A DNA stretch of 48,055 bases from JANPPS01 sp043758105 (GTDB lineage: Bacteria > Pseudomonadota > Alphaproteobacteria > Acetobacterales > Acetobacteraceae): positions 1 through 48,055 of the forward strand of contig JAYVOF010000216.1 in assembly GCA_043758105.1 (NCBI GenBank), in the 5' to 3' direction. A program made the position numbers and the translations under genes. Position 1 is the stretch's first letter. Every line of letters begins with the position of its first letter. Below the pieces are notes generated by a model. That model ran no database searches. It saw nothing but the letters and a program-made list of their open reading frames with translations, and was not told the origin of the DNA. Positions 1 through 7,827 of this stretch are shown piece by piece.

Positions 1-275
1 GCGGCTTGCGCCGGGCTGCCTCCGCCGATTTCCAACTGTTCCACGACCCCGACCAAGGCGATGTCGGCGACATGCACCGTCGCCTCCACGTGATCCGCGA
101 GGGATCGGGCCAGGGTGGACGATTCCGTTTCTGCGATCGACAGACGAAATTTGCGAGCGGACCACATATCCCATCCGAACACCGTCAAAATCACGGCGCA
201 GACCAGCATGGCAAAAATCGGCGGCGATCGCCGCGTCGATCCTGGTATCACTGGTGCCTGACCAACTCCGTTCAT
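1..275 (-). CDS. Membrane sensor protein, N-terminal part (cut by window edge)
   Basis: Reading from an ATG at 275 towards base 1 gives 91 uninterrupted codons and then the window ends. The chain starts with a short cytoplasmic stretch, has one hydrophobic segment at about residues 20-36 (FAMLVCAVILTVFGW), and continues with LARSLADHVEATVHVADIAL. This layout is typical of the first membrane segment and start of a periplasmic cache (PDC) domain in diguanylate cyclases and histidine kinases. The output domain lies outside the window, so the enzyme class cannot be given. The histidine kinase at 7828 has the same kind of N-terminus. A terminator-like site separates it from the upstream nitronate monooxygenase gene on the same strand. 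Confidence 0.6.
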   Translation of the reverse strand, partial: MNGVGQAPVIPGSTRRSPPIFAMLVCAVILTVFGWDMWSARKFRLSIAETESSTLARSLADHVEATVHVADIALVGVVEQLEIGGGSPAQA

Positions 276-343
276 CGGAACCTAACTCTGCCTCGTCTCA
301 TGCTAGATGCAAAAGCTTAACGAAAACTTACCATAACAGGCAG

Positions 344-368
344 AAAAAACGCTCGTTCGACCAGAGCG
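344..368 (-). terminator. Weak rho-independent terminator-like site
   Basis: On the minus strand a CGCTC/GAGCG stem with a 9-nt loop is followed directly by six T residues. It lies just past the stop codon of the minus-strand nitronate monooxygenase gene (405) and before the start of the next minus-strand gene (275). The stem has only 5 bp, so termination may be partial. Confidence 0.4.
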
Positions 369-404
369 GGAAATCGCCGTTACAGTAACCGTCTGAACCA
401 TTCC

Positions 405-1487
405 TCACCGTGGCTGCAACCCTAAAAGCGTCACCGTTTCGGACCATAGGCGTAACGTGAGCACGCCGGCGGGTTCGGCCTGTGCGAGCGCGGCCGATTG
501 GCCCGCCCAGGCCTGCATGCGGCTGATATCGTTGGCCCGGCCCGCGGCGGACCGCATGCCCGACGTCAACCCCCGTTGAACCGGATATGGCGCGGGCACC
601 GGTCCGCCGGCGGCCGCACGCACGTACTCCGTGGCGATCCCACGCCCGGCGCGTCCGCTAAAGGCGCGGGTGACCTCGGTCGCCTCCGGCAGAGTCGTTG
701 CCAACGCATCAGCCCAGGCGGGCGCAATTCCGGCCTCCGGACATCTGAGATACCCTGTGCCGATCTGCACGGCCGAGGCACCGAGCAACAGCGCAGCAGT
801 CACGCCCCGTGCATCCGCAATTCCTCCGGTCGCGATGACCGGGACCGACACCGCGTCCGCCACGGCCGGCACGAGCGCGAAGAGCCCGATTTGCGCCCGC
901 TCCGCGTCGCTCGCGTTGAACGCGCCGCGGTGCCCGCCGGCCTCCATACCCTGCGCCACGATGGCGTCCGCCCCAGCATCCGCGGCGGCCCGGGCCTCGG
1001 CCACGGTGGTCGCGGTCGCGAACCAGGCGATCCCGCGCGATTTCAACCGGGTCACGTAGGCGGGCGGAAAGAGGCCCATGATGGAGGACACGACCGACGG
1101 ACCCGCGTCCAGCAGCGCCTCGCACTGCGCTGCGAAATCGGGCGGTTGCGCGTCACCGGCGTCATCGGCGACGGCGGGACCCCATTGACCAAGGAAGTCC
1201 CGTAGCGCGATTTCCGCGGCCCGGTCCCGATGCGGTGGTGGATCGGGGATCCACAAATTGAGCTGGAAGGGGCCATTGGTCGCCCGCCGTAGAGCGCTTG
1301 CCCAGTGGGCGATCTCGTGGGGCTGCATCAGCAATGCTCCGCACGCCCCCAATCCGCCGCTATTGGCCACGGCGGCCGACAGCCCGGGGGGGCATGCGCC
1401 GGCCATCGGCGCCAAGAGGATCGGCAGCTGAAGGCCGAAGCGCGCCATAAAATCAGTGATTCGTTTATTCATCTCGGTCTTATTCAT
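405..1487 (-). CDS. Nitronate monooxygenase family flavoprotein
   Basis: The 360-residue product belongs to the 2-nitropropane dioxygenase/nitronate monooxygenase family, FMN-dependent TIM-barrel enzymes that oxidise alkyl nitronates to carbonyl compounds and nitrite. Visible family marks are LPILLAPMAG near the N-terminus, the GMEAGGHRGAF loop carrying the family's active-site histidine (H186), and the FMN-phosphate region VIATGGIADARG followed by GASAVQIGTGYLRCPE. Length fits the bacterial class. The first ATG (1487) has AGGAGA 13 nt upstream, somewhat far; an in-frame ATG at 1472 is an alternative. It stands alone, with no partner gene to show its natural substrate. The family is broad and 3-nitropropionate detoxification is only one possibility. 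Confidence 0.85.
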   Translation of the reverse strand: MNKTEMNKRITDFMARFGLQLPILLAPMAGACPPGLSAAVANSGGLGACGALLMQPHEIAHWASALRRATNGPFQLNLWIPDPPPHRDRAAEIALRDFLGQWGPAVADDAGDAQPPDFAAQCEALLDAGPSVVSSIMGLFPPAYVTRLKSRGIAWFATATTVAEARAAADAGADAIVAQGMEAGGHRGAFNASDAERAQIGLFALVPAVADAVSVPVIATGGIADARGVTAALLLGASAVQIGTGYLRCPEAGIAPAWADALATTLPEATEVTRAFSGRAGRGIATEYVRAAAGGPVPAPYPVQRGLTSGMRSAAGRANDISRMQAWAGQSAALAQAEPAGVLTLRLWSETVTLLGLQPR

Positions 1488-2022
1488 CAGTTTTTAATAC
1501 TCTCCTGCCAGAGTGCACTACGACCTGCCGCTGTAGCCTGTGTTGTTCATTGATATAGTGCATCGCCTATCCCTCCGGGGCCCCGTGCGACGTGCGCTTG
1601 CGCACTACCCCGTGCGACGTGCGCTTGCGCACGACGTCGCGCGGCACTGCGACCGGTTCTCGCAGCCAGGGCTTTCATCGAACTATATCTTCGAATCCTG
1701 CATCGGTGATGAGAGGAGGCGGTTCATGTTACGTCCAATGAGCGAATGAGCGGGTAAAAATCCGAATGTTGTTCCGGTGCATCGGGTCAATTAACGCCTG
1801 TTGGATTTGTTTTGGGTCATCCGGTGTGGACAATCGGCGGTGGGCAGGTCATGATCGGGAACCTCGATTATAGAATCGGTTGACGGGTAGTCCAGTTGCG
1901 GCCACGAGAGGCCTGCGAGGACAACGTCAATAGGGCGCGCCAGTGATGCTGCCGCACTCGGGACCCACGCGTACGATCCTCACCGCCCATTGTTATCGCA
2001 TCGAGAAAGTGATCACCCCAGG
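1488..2022. other. Gene-poor stretch between the monooxygenase and the coiled-coil gene
   Basis: No convincing gene is seen here. Short open frames exist on both strands, but they lack a ribosome binding site and their translations look like random high-GC frames. The stretch holds the promoter region of the nitronate monooxygenase gene (unidentified) and a 27-bp tandem duplication at 1581-1632. The part from about 1740 to 1860 is AT-richer than its surroundings. Confidence 0.5.
1581..1632. repeat. Two-copy 27-bp tandem repeat
   Basis: Two identical 25-base copies of a sequence beginning CCCCGTGCGACGTGCGCT lie at 1581-1605 and 1608-1632, a period of 27. Each copy contains inner GTGCG/CGCAC complementarity (GTGCGACGTGCGCTTGCGCAC), so each can fold. 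No coding function is evident. Confidence 0.85.
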
Positions 2023-2655
2023 ATGCCGGACGATACAGTGCCAAATGATCGGCTTCGGAGCACGATGGTGCGCAATGACCCGTTGAAAAGCGACACGTTG
2101 TTAAGCACAAAGCCGTCAGGTAACAAGACTGGCCAACCACCAGCCACTCTCAGCAGTGATGACGAAACCGAAAGCCGCATGCGCCAGGCCCTCGGATTGC
2201 GCGGCGCTGCCGGTACTGCGGGTCATGCGCCGCAGCAACGCGCTGATCAAGCACGTGCCCGGCATAAATTCGTGCAGGATGGCGGTGTGCCCGTCGTGAT
2301 GCTCAATCGTGGCGGCGATCAAGACGCGTTGGGCACGGCGCGCGCCAGAATCGCAGAGCTGGAACACCAGCTCGAGACCGAGCGTGCGGCCCACAACGCC
2401 ACCCGCCGCAGTTTGAACGAGGCGCAGGTGATCGTGCAGGGTCTGCAGACCCGGATCGCCCACGCCGAATTGGCGCATCATGATGCACTCGCTGCATCCA
2501 CGCGTGCGCTTGAAGCGGCGCAGGCCAAATCGGCCGCGCCGGATCCGGTCCATTCTCCGGTGCGCGCGCCCCGTAAGCCAGCCATCGATCGGATGCCAAA
2601 AGAGCAAAAGCCCGTTCGCTGGTGGACGCCAAGTTATAATGTGAAAGGCCGATAG
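2023..2655 (+). CDS. Hypothetical protein with central coiled coil
   Basis: I do not recognise this as a named family. The product is about 210 residues and hydrophilic, with no signal peptide or membrane segment. A low-complexity N-terminal third is followed by a helical, heptad-like region from about 2311 to 2540 (ARIAELEHQLETERAAHN and onward) that should form a coiled coil. The basic C-terminus ends EQKPVRWWTPSYNVKGR; the paired tryptophans suggest a short conserved motif. The start is uncertain: ATG 2023 has a poor ribosome site, ATG 2065 has GGAG only 4 nt upstream, and the frame stays open back to a TTG at 1990. A structural or nucleic-acid-associated role is a guess. Confidence 0.55.
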   Translation: MPDDTVPNDRLRSTMVRNDPLKSDTLLSTKPSGNKTGQPPATLSSDDETESRMRQALGLRGAAGTAGHAPQQRADQARARHKFVQDGGVPVVMLNRGGDQDALGTARARIAELEHQLETERAAHNATRRSLNEAQVIVQGLQTRIAHAELAHHDALAASTRALEAAQAKSAAPDPVHSPVRAPRKPAIDRMPKEQKPVRWWTPSYNVKGR

Positions 2656-2839
2656 CCTCTTTCGTCAGCATAGGGAGCGACGTTTTCTTTGATCCCGAGC
2701 TGTTTGACCATGCTCCACCTGGCATTGATCCAAGGTCGATTCCTCAGTGCAGAACCTGAACCTGTAACTCTCTTTAATCCTCGTTCGTAGGGGAGGGAGA
2801 GGGTAGGGTCGTGGTGGTTTTCGTGTGTAAGCGTCTTCG

Positions 2840-3589
2840 ATGAACCTGCAGCAAACCTGCGCCATGGCCGTAATGGCCAAGGCACCCGTTCCGGGCCACG
2901 TCAAAACCCGTCTGCAGCCGGTGCTCTCACCCAGCGAGGCGGCCGCGTTAGGCGGCGCGTTTCTCACCGATATCACCCATAACCTGCAGCAGGCATCGCG
3001 CGTGGTGCCCATCCATGGGTTCGTCGCCTACGCGCCCTCTGGTCAGGAAAGCCGCTTCGATGGCTTGTTGGCACCGGGAACCCGGCTCGTTCTCGCGGAC
3101 GGATCGACCGATGCGGCGACCGGGGTTGAAGGTCTGGGGCGAAGCTTGTTGCATGCGACCCGGGCGTTATTGCAGCTCGGCTATGGTGCCGCCTGTTTGA
3201 TCAACGCCGACAGCCCGACCGTGCCGACGGAGTTCCTGATCCGCGCCGCAGAGCGTTTGGCGGCACCCGGGGAGCGTGCGGTCATCGGCCGTGCCGATGA
3301 TGGCGGATACTGGTTGATCGGCATGAAACGCGCGTATCCTGAACTTTATGCGGAAATTCCATGGAGCACCGGCCATGTTGCGGCGGTGACGGCGGCACGG
3401 GCCGCGAGCATCGGCCTTTCGCTCGAAGACATCGGGACCTGGTTCGACGTCGATGACCGGAACAGCCTGGCGCGACTGGTGGATCAGCTCGAGACGCCTG
3501 CGGATGAGAACAGATTTTTCCGGGCACCGGCGACGTCACGCGCGATGCGCGCGCTCGATGTCGCCTCGCGCCTGCGCCCCGCCGCGTGA
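2840..3589 (+). CDS. DUF2064 (TIGR04282-type) nucleotidyl/glycosyl transferase
   Basis: The 249-residue product matches the DUF2064 family, called rSAM/selenodomain-associated transferase 1, a GT-A-like fold related to CofC and MobA. Marks are the N-terminal MAVMAKAPVPGHVKTRL (phosphate-binding strand and KTRL), the central INADSPTVPTEFL metal-binding segment, and IGRADDGGYWLIGM. Its substrate is unknown; members often sit beside radical SAM enzymes and GT2 transferases, as here. It is the first gene of a four-gene operon: its TGA overlaps the GTG start of the membrane glycosyltransferase by 4 bases. No clear ribosome site precedes the chosen ATG; a second in-frame ATG (at MAVMAKAP) is possible. 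Confidence 0.85.
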   Translation: MNLQQTCAMAVMAKAPVPGHVKTRLQPVLSPSEAAALGGAFLTDITHNLQQASRVVPIHGFVAYAPSGQESRFDGLLAPGTRLVLADGSTDAATGVEGLGRSLLHATRALLQLGYGAACLINADSPTVPTEFLIRAAERLAAPGERAVIGRADDGGYWLIGMKRAYPELYAEIPWSTGHVAAVTAARAASIGLSLEDIGTWFDVDDRNSLARLVDQLETPADENRFFRAPATSRAMRALDVASRLRPAA

Positions 3590-4929
3590 GGCGGCTGTGG
3601 GGCTTGGCCCTACTGGGGGCTGGGCTGATCGTCTGCATCGTCGCCGGCACGCAGACCCGGTTGCCGGATGACGTGGGTGGAATGACGCGCGAGCGCACGG
3701 TCGCCTACGTCGTGGCCGCATTGATGGCCGGTGTGGTTTACGCCTGCGGCGTCGTGCTCTGCCGGCGCGCGGGCGTGGGTGGCAGGGGGGTCTGGATCGT
3801 CCTCCTGGTTGCGGCGCTGGCGCGGGCACTCACTTTCTGGCCGCCGCCGCTGCAATCGACTGATATTTATCGTTATGTGTGGGATGGGAAGGTGCAGTGG
3901 GCCGGGATCAATCCTTACCGCTTCATTCCCGCCGACCCGGCGCTGCAACCCCTGCGGGATGAGGGGGTCGGGGCCCGGGCCCTCTATCCCAACATCAACC
4001 GGGCCGGCACCGCGCCCACGATCTATCCGCCGGTGGCGCAAGCGGTCTTTGCGGTGTCGGCCTTCGTGTGGCCGGGCCTGTGGGGGGTCAAGGCGGCGCT
4101 ACTGCTGTTTGACGGGCTGGCGATCGGCGGGGCCCTGTTCTTGCTGCGGCTCGCACATTTGCCGGCGGAGCGGGTGCTGATCTATGCCTGGAACCCACTG
4201 GTGATCTGGGAGTTCGCTGGCGGCGGACATATCGATGCGGCCGCGACGGGACTGGTCGCGCTGGCGCTGGTGCTGTCGGTTTGCCTGCGCCCGGGCTGGT
4301 CCGGGGCGGTTCTCGGGCTGGCGATCCTTACCAAGCTTCTGCCGGCCGCACTGTTCCCGGCGATCTGGCGCCGCTGGGACTGGCGCGCCCCGGCGGCCTG
4401 CGCGGGCGTGATTTTGGCGGGCTACGCCTGCTATGCCGGAGCGGGCTTGAAAGTGTTCGGCTACCTGCCGGGCTATGCGTCCGAGGAGAGGCTTGGCCAG
4501 GATGGGGTATTCCTGCTTCGCGTGTGGTCCAGCTTCGGCACCGTCCCATACTGGGCGGGTCCCGCCTACGCCATCGCTGTCTTGTTGGTTCTCGCTTGCA
4601 TGGCGGCCTGGATTTCGGCGCGTCCGGGCTGGTCCGGTCCGCCCGCCGTTCGCGCGATTGTGACGGCCCGGGACGCCCTGTGGCTCGGCACGGCGTCGCT
4701 GGTCGCGTTGTCGCCGCATTATCCTTGGTATCTGGCGGGGCTCGCGCTACCAGCCGTGCTCGTGCCTTCCATCGCGGTCTTGTGGTTGACGGTGGCCGCG
4801 CCGGTTCTCTACCTCGACCCTCGGCATGACCAGGTGATCTGGCCATCGATTATTTATTTGCCGTTCGCCGCCCTGCTGTGGTTCGACCTGCGACGCCCCA
4901 AGGAGACCGCCCATGCCGGCCTTGCGTGA
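3586..4929 (+). CDS. Polytopic membrane glycosyltransferase (GT-C/GT87-like)
   Basis: The 447-residue chain has ten or more hydrophobic segments across its whole length. It carries the loop motif STDIYRYVWDGKVQWAGINP followed by an acidic/aromatic loop ending in TIYPPVAQAVFA, the pattern of GT-C enzymes of the GT87/mannosyltransferase type that use a polyprenyl-phosphate sugar as donor on the outer face of the inner membrane. Acceptor and sugar are unknown. It starts with GTG inside the stop codon of the DUF2064 gene (GTGA), which implies translational coupling, and its 3' end overlaps the radical SAM gene by 17 bases. The downstream DPM1-like GT2 could make the polyprenyl-phosphate sugar it needs; that link is inferred. 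Confidence 0.75.
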   Translation: MRRLWGLALLGAGLIVCIVAGTQTRLPDDVGGMTRERTVAYVVAALMAGVVYACGVVLCRRAGVGGRGVWIVLLVAALARALTFWPPPLQSTDIYRYVWDGKVQWAGINPYRFIPADPALQPLRDEGVGARALYPNINRAGTAPTIYPPVAQAVFAVSAFVWPGLWGVKAALLLFDGLAIGGALFLLRLAHLPAERVLIYAWNPLVIWEFAGGGHIDAAATGLVALALVLSVCLRPGWSGAVLGLAILTKLLPAALFPAIWRRWDWRAPAACAGVILAGYACYAGAGLKVFGYLPGYASEERLGQDGVFLLRVWSSFGTVPYWAGPAYAIAVLLVLACMAAWISARPGWSGPPAVRAIVTARDALWLGTASLVALSPHYPWYLAGLALPAVLVPSIAVLWLTVAAPVLYLDPRHDQVIWPSIIYLPFAALLWFDLRRPKETAHAGLA

Positions 4930-5971
4930 CGCAAACGCTTTGAACCCAGGGCGGTATTTCGAGTCGGTTTCGACGCAAGACAGCGTGGCCGCGGCGCCGC
5001 CCGTGTGCCTGTATCTCGAGGTTACCAACCGCTGCAACCTGCTGTGTGAGACCTGCCCCCGCACGTTCGAAGCGCTCGAGCCGCCGATGGATCTCAGCTG
5101 GGAGCTGTTCACCAAGATCGTGGACCAGGTGCCGGACATCGCCCGTGTCGTCCTGCACGGAGTGGGCGAACCGATGCTCGTCCGCGACCTGCCGCGCATG
5201 ATCCGCTATTTGAAGGCGCGCGGCACCCACGTTCTATTCAACACGAACGGCACCCTGCTGGCCCCCCGCAAGCAACAGGAGATCATCGAAACCGGGCTCG
5301 ATGAACTCCGGGTGTCGCTCGATGCGGCAGAGGCGGCCACGTTTTTAAAGATACGCGGTAAAGACATGTTCGACCGGATCGTCCGCAACGTCAGCAGCTT
5401 CACCAACCTCCAGCGCTCGATCGGCGCGGAAAAGCCGGTCGTTTCATTGTGGTTGACGGGGCTTAAAGAGACCGTGGACCAACTGCCGGATTTCGTCCGC
5501 CTCGCCGCGCGGATCGGCGTCCGGGAGGTGCATTTGCAGCGGCTGGTGTTCGACGAGGCCGGGTTCGGGATGGCGCGGCTCGACAGTTCCCTGTTCGAAC
5601 AAACGCGAGCTGATGAGGAGGCGACGATCGCGGCCGCGTCCGCCATCGGACGGGAGCTCGGCGTCAAACTGGACGCCTCGGGCGCGACGGAGCCGGGGCT
5701 GAGCTTGAAAAAAGCCGCGAATGACCGGCCCTGGGCCACCTGCCGCCGGCCGTGGTCGCTGATGTATTTTACTGCGCACGGCCGGGCATTACCGTGCTGC
5801 ATCGCGCCGTTCTCGGCCCGCGGCTACCCGAACTACACGCTGGGGGACGCGACGCAGCAGACGCTCCGTGAACTTTGGAACAGCCCGGCCTACCGCGAAT
5901 TCCGCACCGCCCTTGTCAGCGACACCCCTCCGACGCCCTGCCAGGGCTGCGGTTTACGCTGGTCACTTTAA
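4913..5971 (+). CDS. Radical SAM protein with SPASM-like C-terminus
   Basis: The 352-residue product has the radical SAM [4Fe-4S] motif CNLLCETC (C41, C45, C48; CX3CX2C) after VCLYLEVTNR, then a TIM-barrel with VVLHGVGEPML and NTNGTLL. Its C-terminus holds extra cysteines (C277, C295, C296, and C343/C346 in PCQGCG) around LGDATQQTLRELWNS, the usual layout of a SPASM/Twitch auxiliary-cluster domain as found in peptide-maturing and sugar-modifying enzymes. The start overlaps the preceding glycosyltransferase gene by 17 bases, with AAGGAGA upstream of the ATG. It is embedded among three glycosyltransferase-type genes, and no small precursor peptide gene is visible nearby, so modification of a carbohydrate or lipid carrier is as plausible as peptide maturation. 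Confidence 0.85.
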   Translation: MPALRDANALNPGRYFESVSTQDSVAAAPPVCLYLEVTNRCNLLCETCPRTFEALEPPMDLSWELFTKIVDQVPDIARVVLHGVGEPMLVRDLPRMIRYLKARGTHVLFNTNGTLLAPRKQQEIIETGLDELRVSLDAAEAATFLKIRGKDMFDRIVRNVSSFTNLQRSIGAEKPVVSLWLTGLKETVDQLPDFVRLAARIGVREVHLQRLVFDEAGFGMARLDSSLFEQTRADEEATIAAASAIGRELGVKLDASGATEPGLSLKKAANDRPWATCRRPWSLMYFTAHGRALPCCIAPFSARGYPNYTLGDATQQTLRELWNSPAYREFRTALVSDTPPTPCQGCGLRWSL

Positions 5972-5983
5972 GGGTCACCTTAT

Positions 5984-6679
5984 ATGCATATGCTAGACCG
6001 CATCGCGATCGTGATTCCGACATTCAACGAGGTCGAGGCGATCGGGCGGGTGATCCGCGAGGTGCGGGCGCAGGGTCTAATTCACATCCTCGTGAGCGAT
6101 GGCGGCAGCACCGATGGCACCCAAGCGGTCGCGCAACGCGCCGGTGCCACCGTGATCGACGCCGGACGCGGCTATGGCCGGGCCTGCGCGGCGGGTGCGG
6201 CGGCGGCGCACGCGGAATGCGACCTGATTGCGTTCATGGATGGCGACGGCGCGGACCAACCGGATCAACTCGTCCGCCTGGCGCGTCCGTTGTGGGACGA
6301 TACCCACGATTTTACCATTGCCTCCCGTACGCGCGGACGCCGTGAACCGGGCTCGATGCAGTGGCACCAGGTCCTCGCGGGCGCTGCGGCGGGCCGGCTG
6401 ATCGGCGCGCTATATGGCGTGCGTTATACCGATATGTGCGCGCTGCGCATCATCCGCCGCACGGCGCTCCAGGCGCTCGGCATGACGGAAATGACCTATG
6501 GCTGGAACATCGAGATGCAGATGAAGGCGGCCCGGTCGGGTCTGCGCATCCTGGAACTTCCGGTCCCCTACCGCCGGCGCGCGGGGGGTCAGTCCAAGGT
6601 CGCCGGGTCGCTGCGGGGCACGATGCGGGCCTCGGGCAAGATCATCAGCACCTTTGCCCGCATCGCCACGTCCGGCTGA
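5984..6679 (+). CDS. GT2 glycosyltransferase, dolichol-phosphate-mannose-synthase-like
   Basis: The 231-residue chain is a single GT-A domain: IAIVIPTFNEVEAIGRVI at the nucleotide-binding strand, VSDGGSTDGT, and FMDGDGADQPDQL, which contains the DxD-type metal/donor motif. There is no C-terminal membrane domain, matching soluble DPM1-like enzymes that transfer a hexose from a nucleotide sugar to polyprenyl phosphate. It begins 12 bases after the radical SAM gene and closes the four-gene operon. A lipid-linked sugar made here could feed the GT-C enzyme encoded two genes upstream. Another GT2 function, such as a diglycosyl-lipid synthase, cannot be excluded. Confidence 0.85.
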   Translation: MHMLDRIAIVIPTFNEVEAIGRVIREVRAQGLIHILVSDGGSTDGTQAVAQRAGATVIDAGRGYGRACAAGAAAAHAECDLIAFMDGDGADQPDQLVRLARPLWDDTHDFTIASRTRGRREPGSMQWHQVLAGAAAGRLIGALYGVRYTDMCALRIIRRTALQALGMTEMTYGWNIEMQMKAARSGLRILELPVPYRRRAGGQSKVAGSLRGTMRASGKIISTFARIATSG

Positions 6680-6743
6680 TCCAACGCTTGCATCCGGGCC
6701 GGGCCGGGCCGATGGTCGCGCCCGATCGTTTAGGGAGCCCTCC

Positions 6744-7766
6744 ATGACTGTATCCGCCGCATCCGACGCGCAACAGATCGTGCTGGCCGCCCGCCCCCGC
6801 GGACGCCCGGCCCCCACCGATTTCCGGCTCGAAACGGTGCCGGTGCCGGTGCCGGGGCCGGGTCAGATGCTGCTGCATGTGCGCTTCCTCTCGCTTGATC
6901 CCTACATGCGGGGGCGGATGGATGACCGGAAATCCTACGCCAATCCCGTCCCGCTCGGCGGAGTGATGGAGGCGGAAACGGTGTCCGAGGTGATCCAATC
7001 CAACCTCCCCGGCTTCACGCCCGGCGACCATGTGCTGGCGCGCACCGGCTGGTGCAGCCATGCGCTATCGGACGGGGTGGGCGTCCGCAAGCTAGATCCG
7101 GCGCGGGCACCCATCAGCACGGCGCTGGGGGTTTTGGGCATGCCGGGCTTCACCGCCTATAGCGGTTTGTTGGTCCTGGGCCGTCCGAAGGCCGGCGAGA
7201 CGGTGGTGGTTGCGGCGGCCAGCGGACCGGTCGGCTCGCTCGTCGGGCAATTGGCGATGGAGGAGGGTGCGCGCGCGGTCGGGATCGCCGGGGGGCCGGA
7301 CAAATGCGCCTACGTCCGCGACACGCTCGGCTTTGCTGCCTGCATCGACCATCGCGCGCCCGACTTTCCGGCGCAGCTCGCCGCGGCGTGTCCGGGTGGG
7401 ATCGACGTCTATTTCGAAAATGTCGGGGGCGAGGTGTGGCAGGCTGTGCTGCCATTGCTCAATCTATACGCCCGGGTGCCGGTCTGCGGGCTCATCTCGC
7501 AGTATAACGCGGTGGCCGGGGGCCCGGACCGATTGCCGGCGACGATGCGGGATGTCCTCACGCGCAGCCTGACGATTCGCGGCTTCATCAATATTGAGTT
7601 TGTGCCTGAGCATTACGGCGCATTCCTGACCCGGGTTGGCGCGGGACTGGCGGACGGGCGGATCAAATACCGTGAGGATGTCGTGGATGGATTGGCGCAC
7701 GCGCCAGAGGCCTTTATCGGTATGCTAGAAGGCCGGAACTTCGGCAAACTGCTCGTCCGGATTTGA
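6744..7766 (+). CDS. NADP-dependent MDR oxidoreductase, CurA/YncB-like
   Basis: The 340-residue product is a zinc-free medium-chain dehydrogenase/reductase. It shows RFLSLDPYMRGRM in the catalytic domain, the nucleotide-binding strand VVVAAASGPVGSLVGQLA, and YFENVGGEVWQAVLPLL, all typical of the CurA/leukotriene-B4-12-hydroxydehydrogenase group that reduces alpha,beta-unsaturated carbonyls with NADPH. The start at 6744 was chosen because the alignable N-terminus begins there and GGGAG lies upstream; the frame remains open further 5' into the GT2 gene. Its 65-base distance from the GT2 gene leaves operon membership open. The physiological substrate is unknown. Confidence 0.9.
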   Translation: MTVSAASDAQQIVLAARPRGRPAPTDFRLETVPVPVPGPGQMLLHVRFLSLDPYMRGRMDDRKSYANPVPLGGVMEAETVSEVIQSNLPGFTPGDHVLARTGWCSHALSDGVGVRKLDPARAPISTALGVLGMPGFTAYSGLLVLGRPKAGETVVVAAASGPVGSLVGQLAMEEGARAVGIAGGPDKCAYVRDTLGFAACIDHRAPDFPAQLAAACPGGIDVYFENVGGEVWQAVLPLLNLYARVPVCGLISQYNAVAGGPDRLPATMRDVLTRSLTIRGFINIEFVPEHYGAFLTRVGAGLADGRIKYREDVVDGLAHAPEAFIGMLEGRNFGKLLVRI

Positions 7767-7789
7767 TCGCGGCGGCGTCACCGGTTCTC

Positions 7790-7812
7790 GCCCGAAAGGA
7801 TGGATTTCGGGC
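7790..7812. promoter_or_regulatory. Perfect 8-bp inverted repeat upstream of the histidine kinase gene
   Basis: GCCCGAAA and TTTCGGGC are separated by 7 bases, 15 bases before the histidine kinase start codon and 23 bases after the oxidoreductase stop. No T-run follows, so an operator or a 5' UTR hairpin near the ribosome site seems likelier than a terminator. The binding protein is unknown. Confidence 0.4.
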
Positions 7813-7827
7813 ATAGGCGGGAGTACG

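Noticed and set aside
1581..1632. Possible CRISPR-like array
   Set aside because: There are only two copies with a 2-base spacer and no cas genes; it is a simple tandem duplication.
1540..1749. Small plus-strand ORF containing the 27-bp tandem repeat
   Set aside because: The repeat translates into a simple duplicated segment, no ribosome site precedes the ATG, and no protein pattern is seen.
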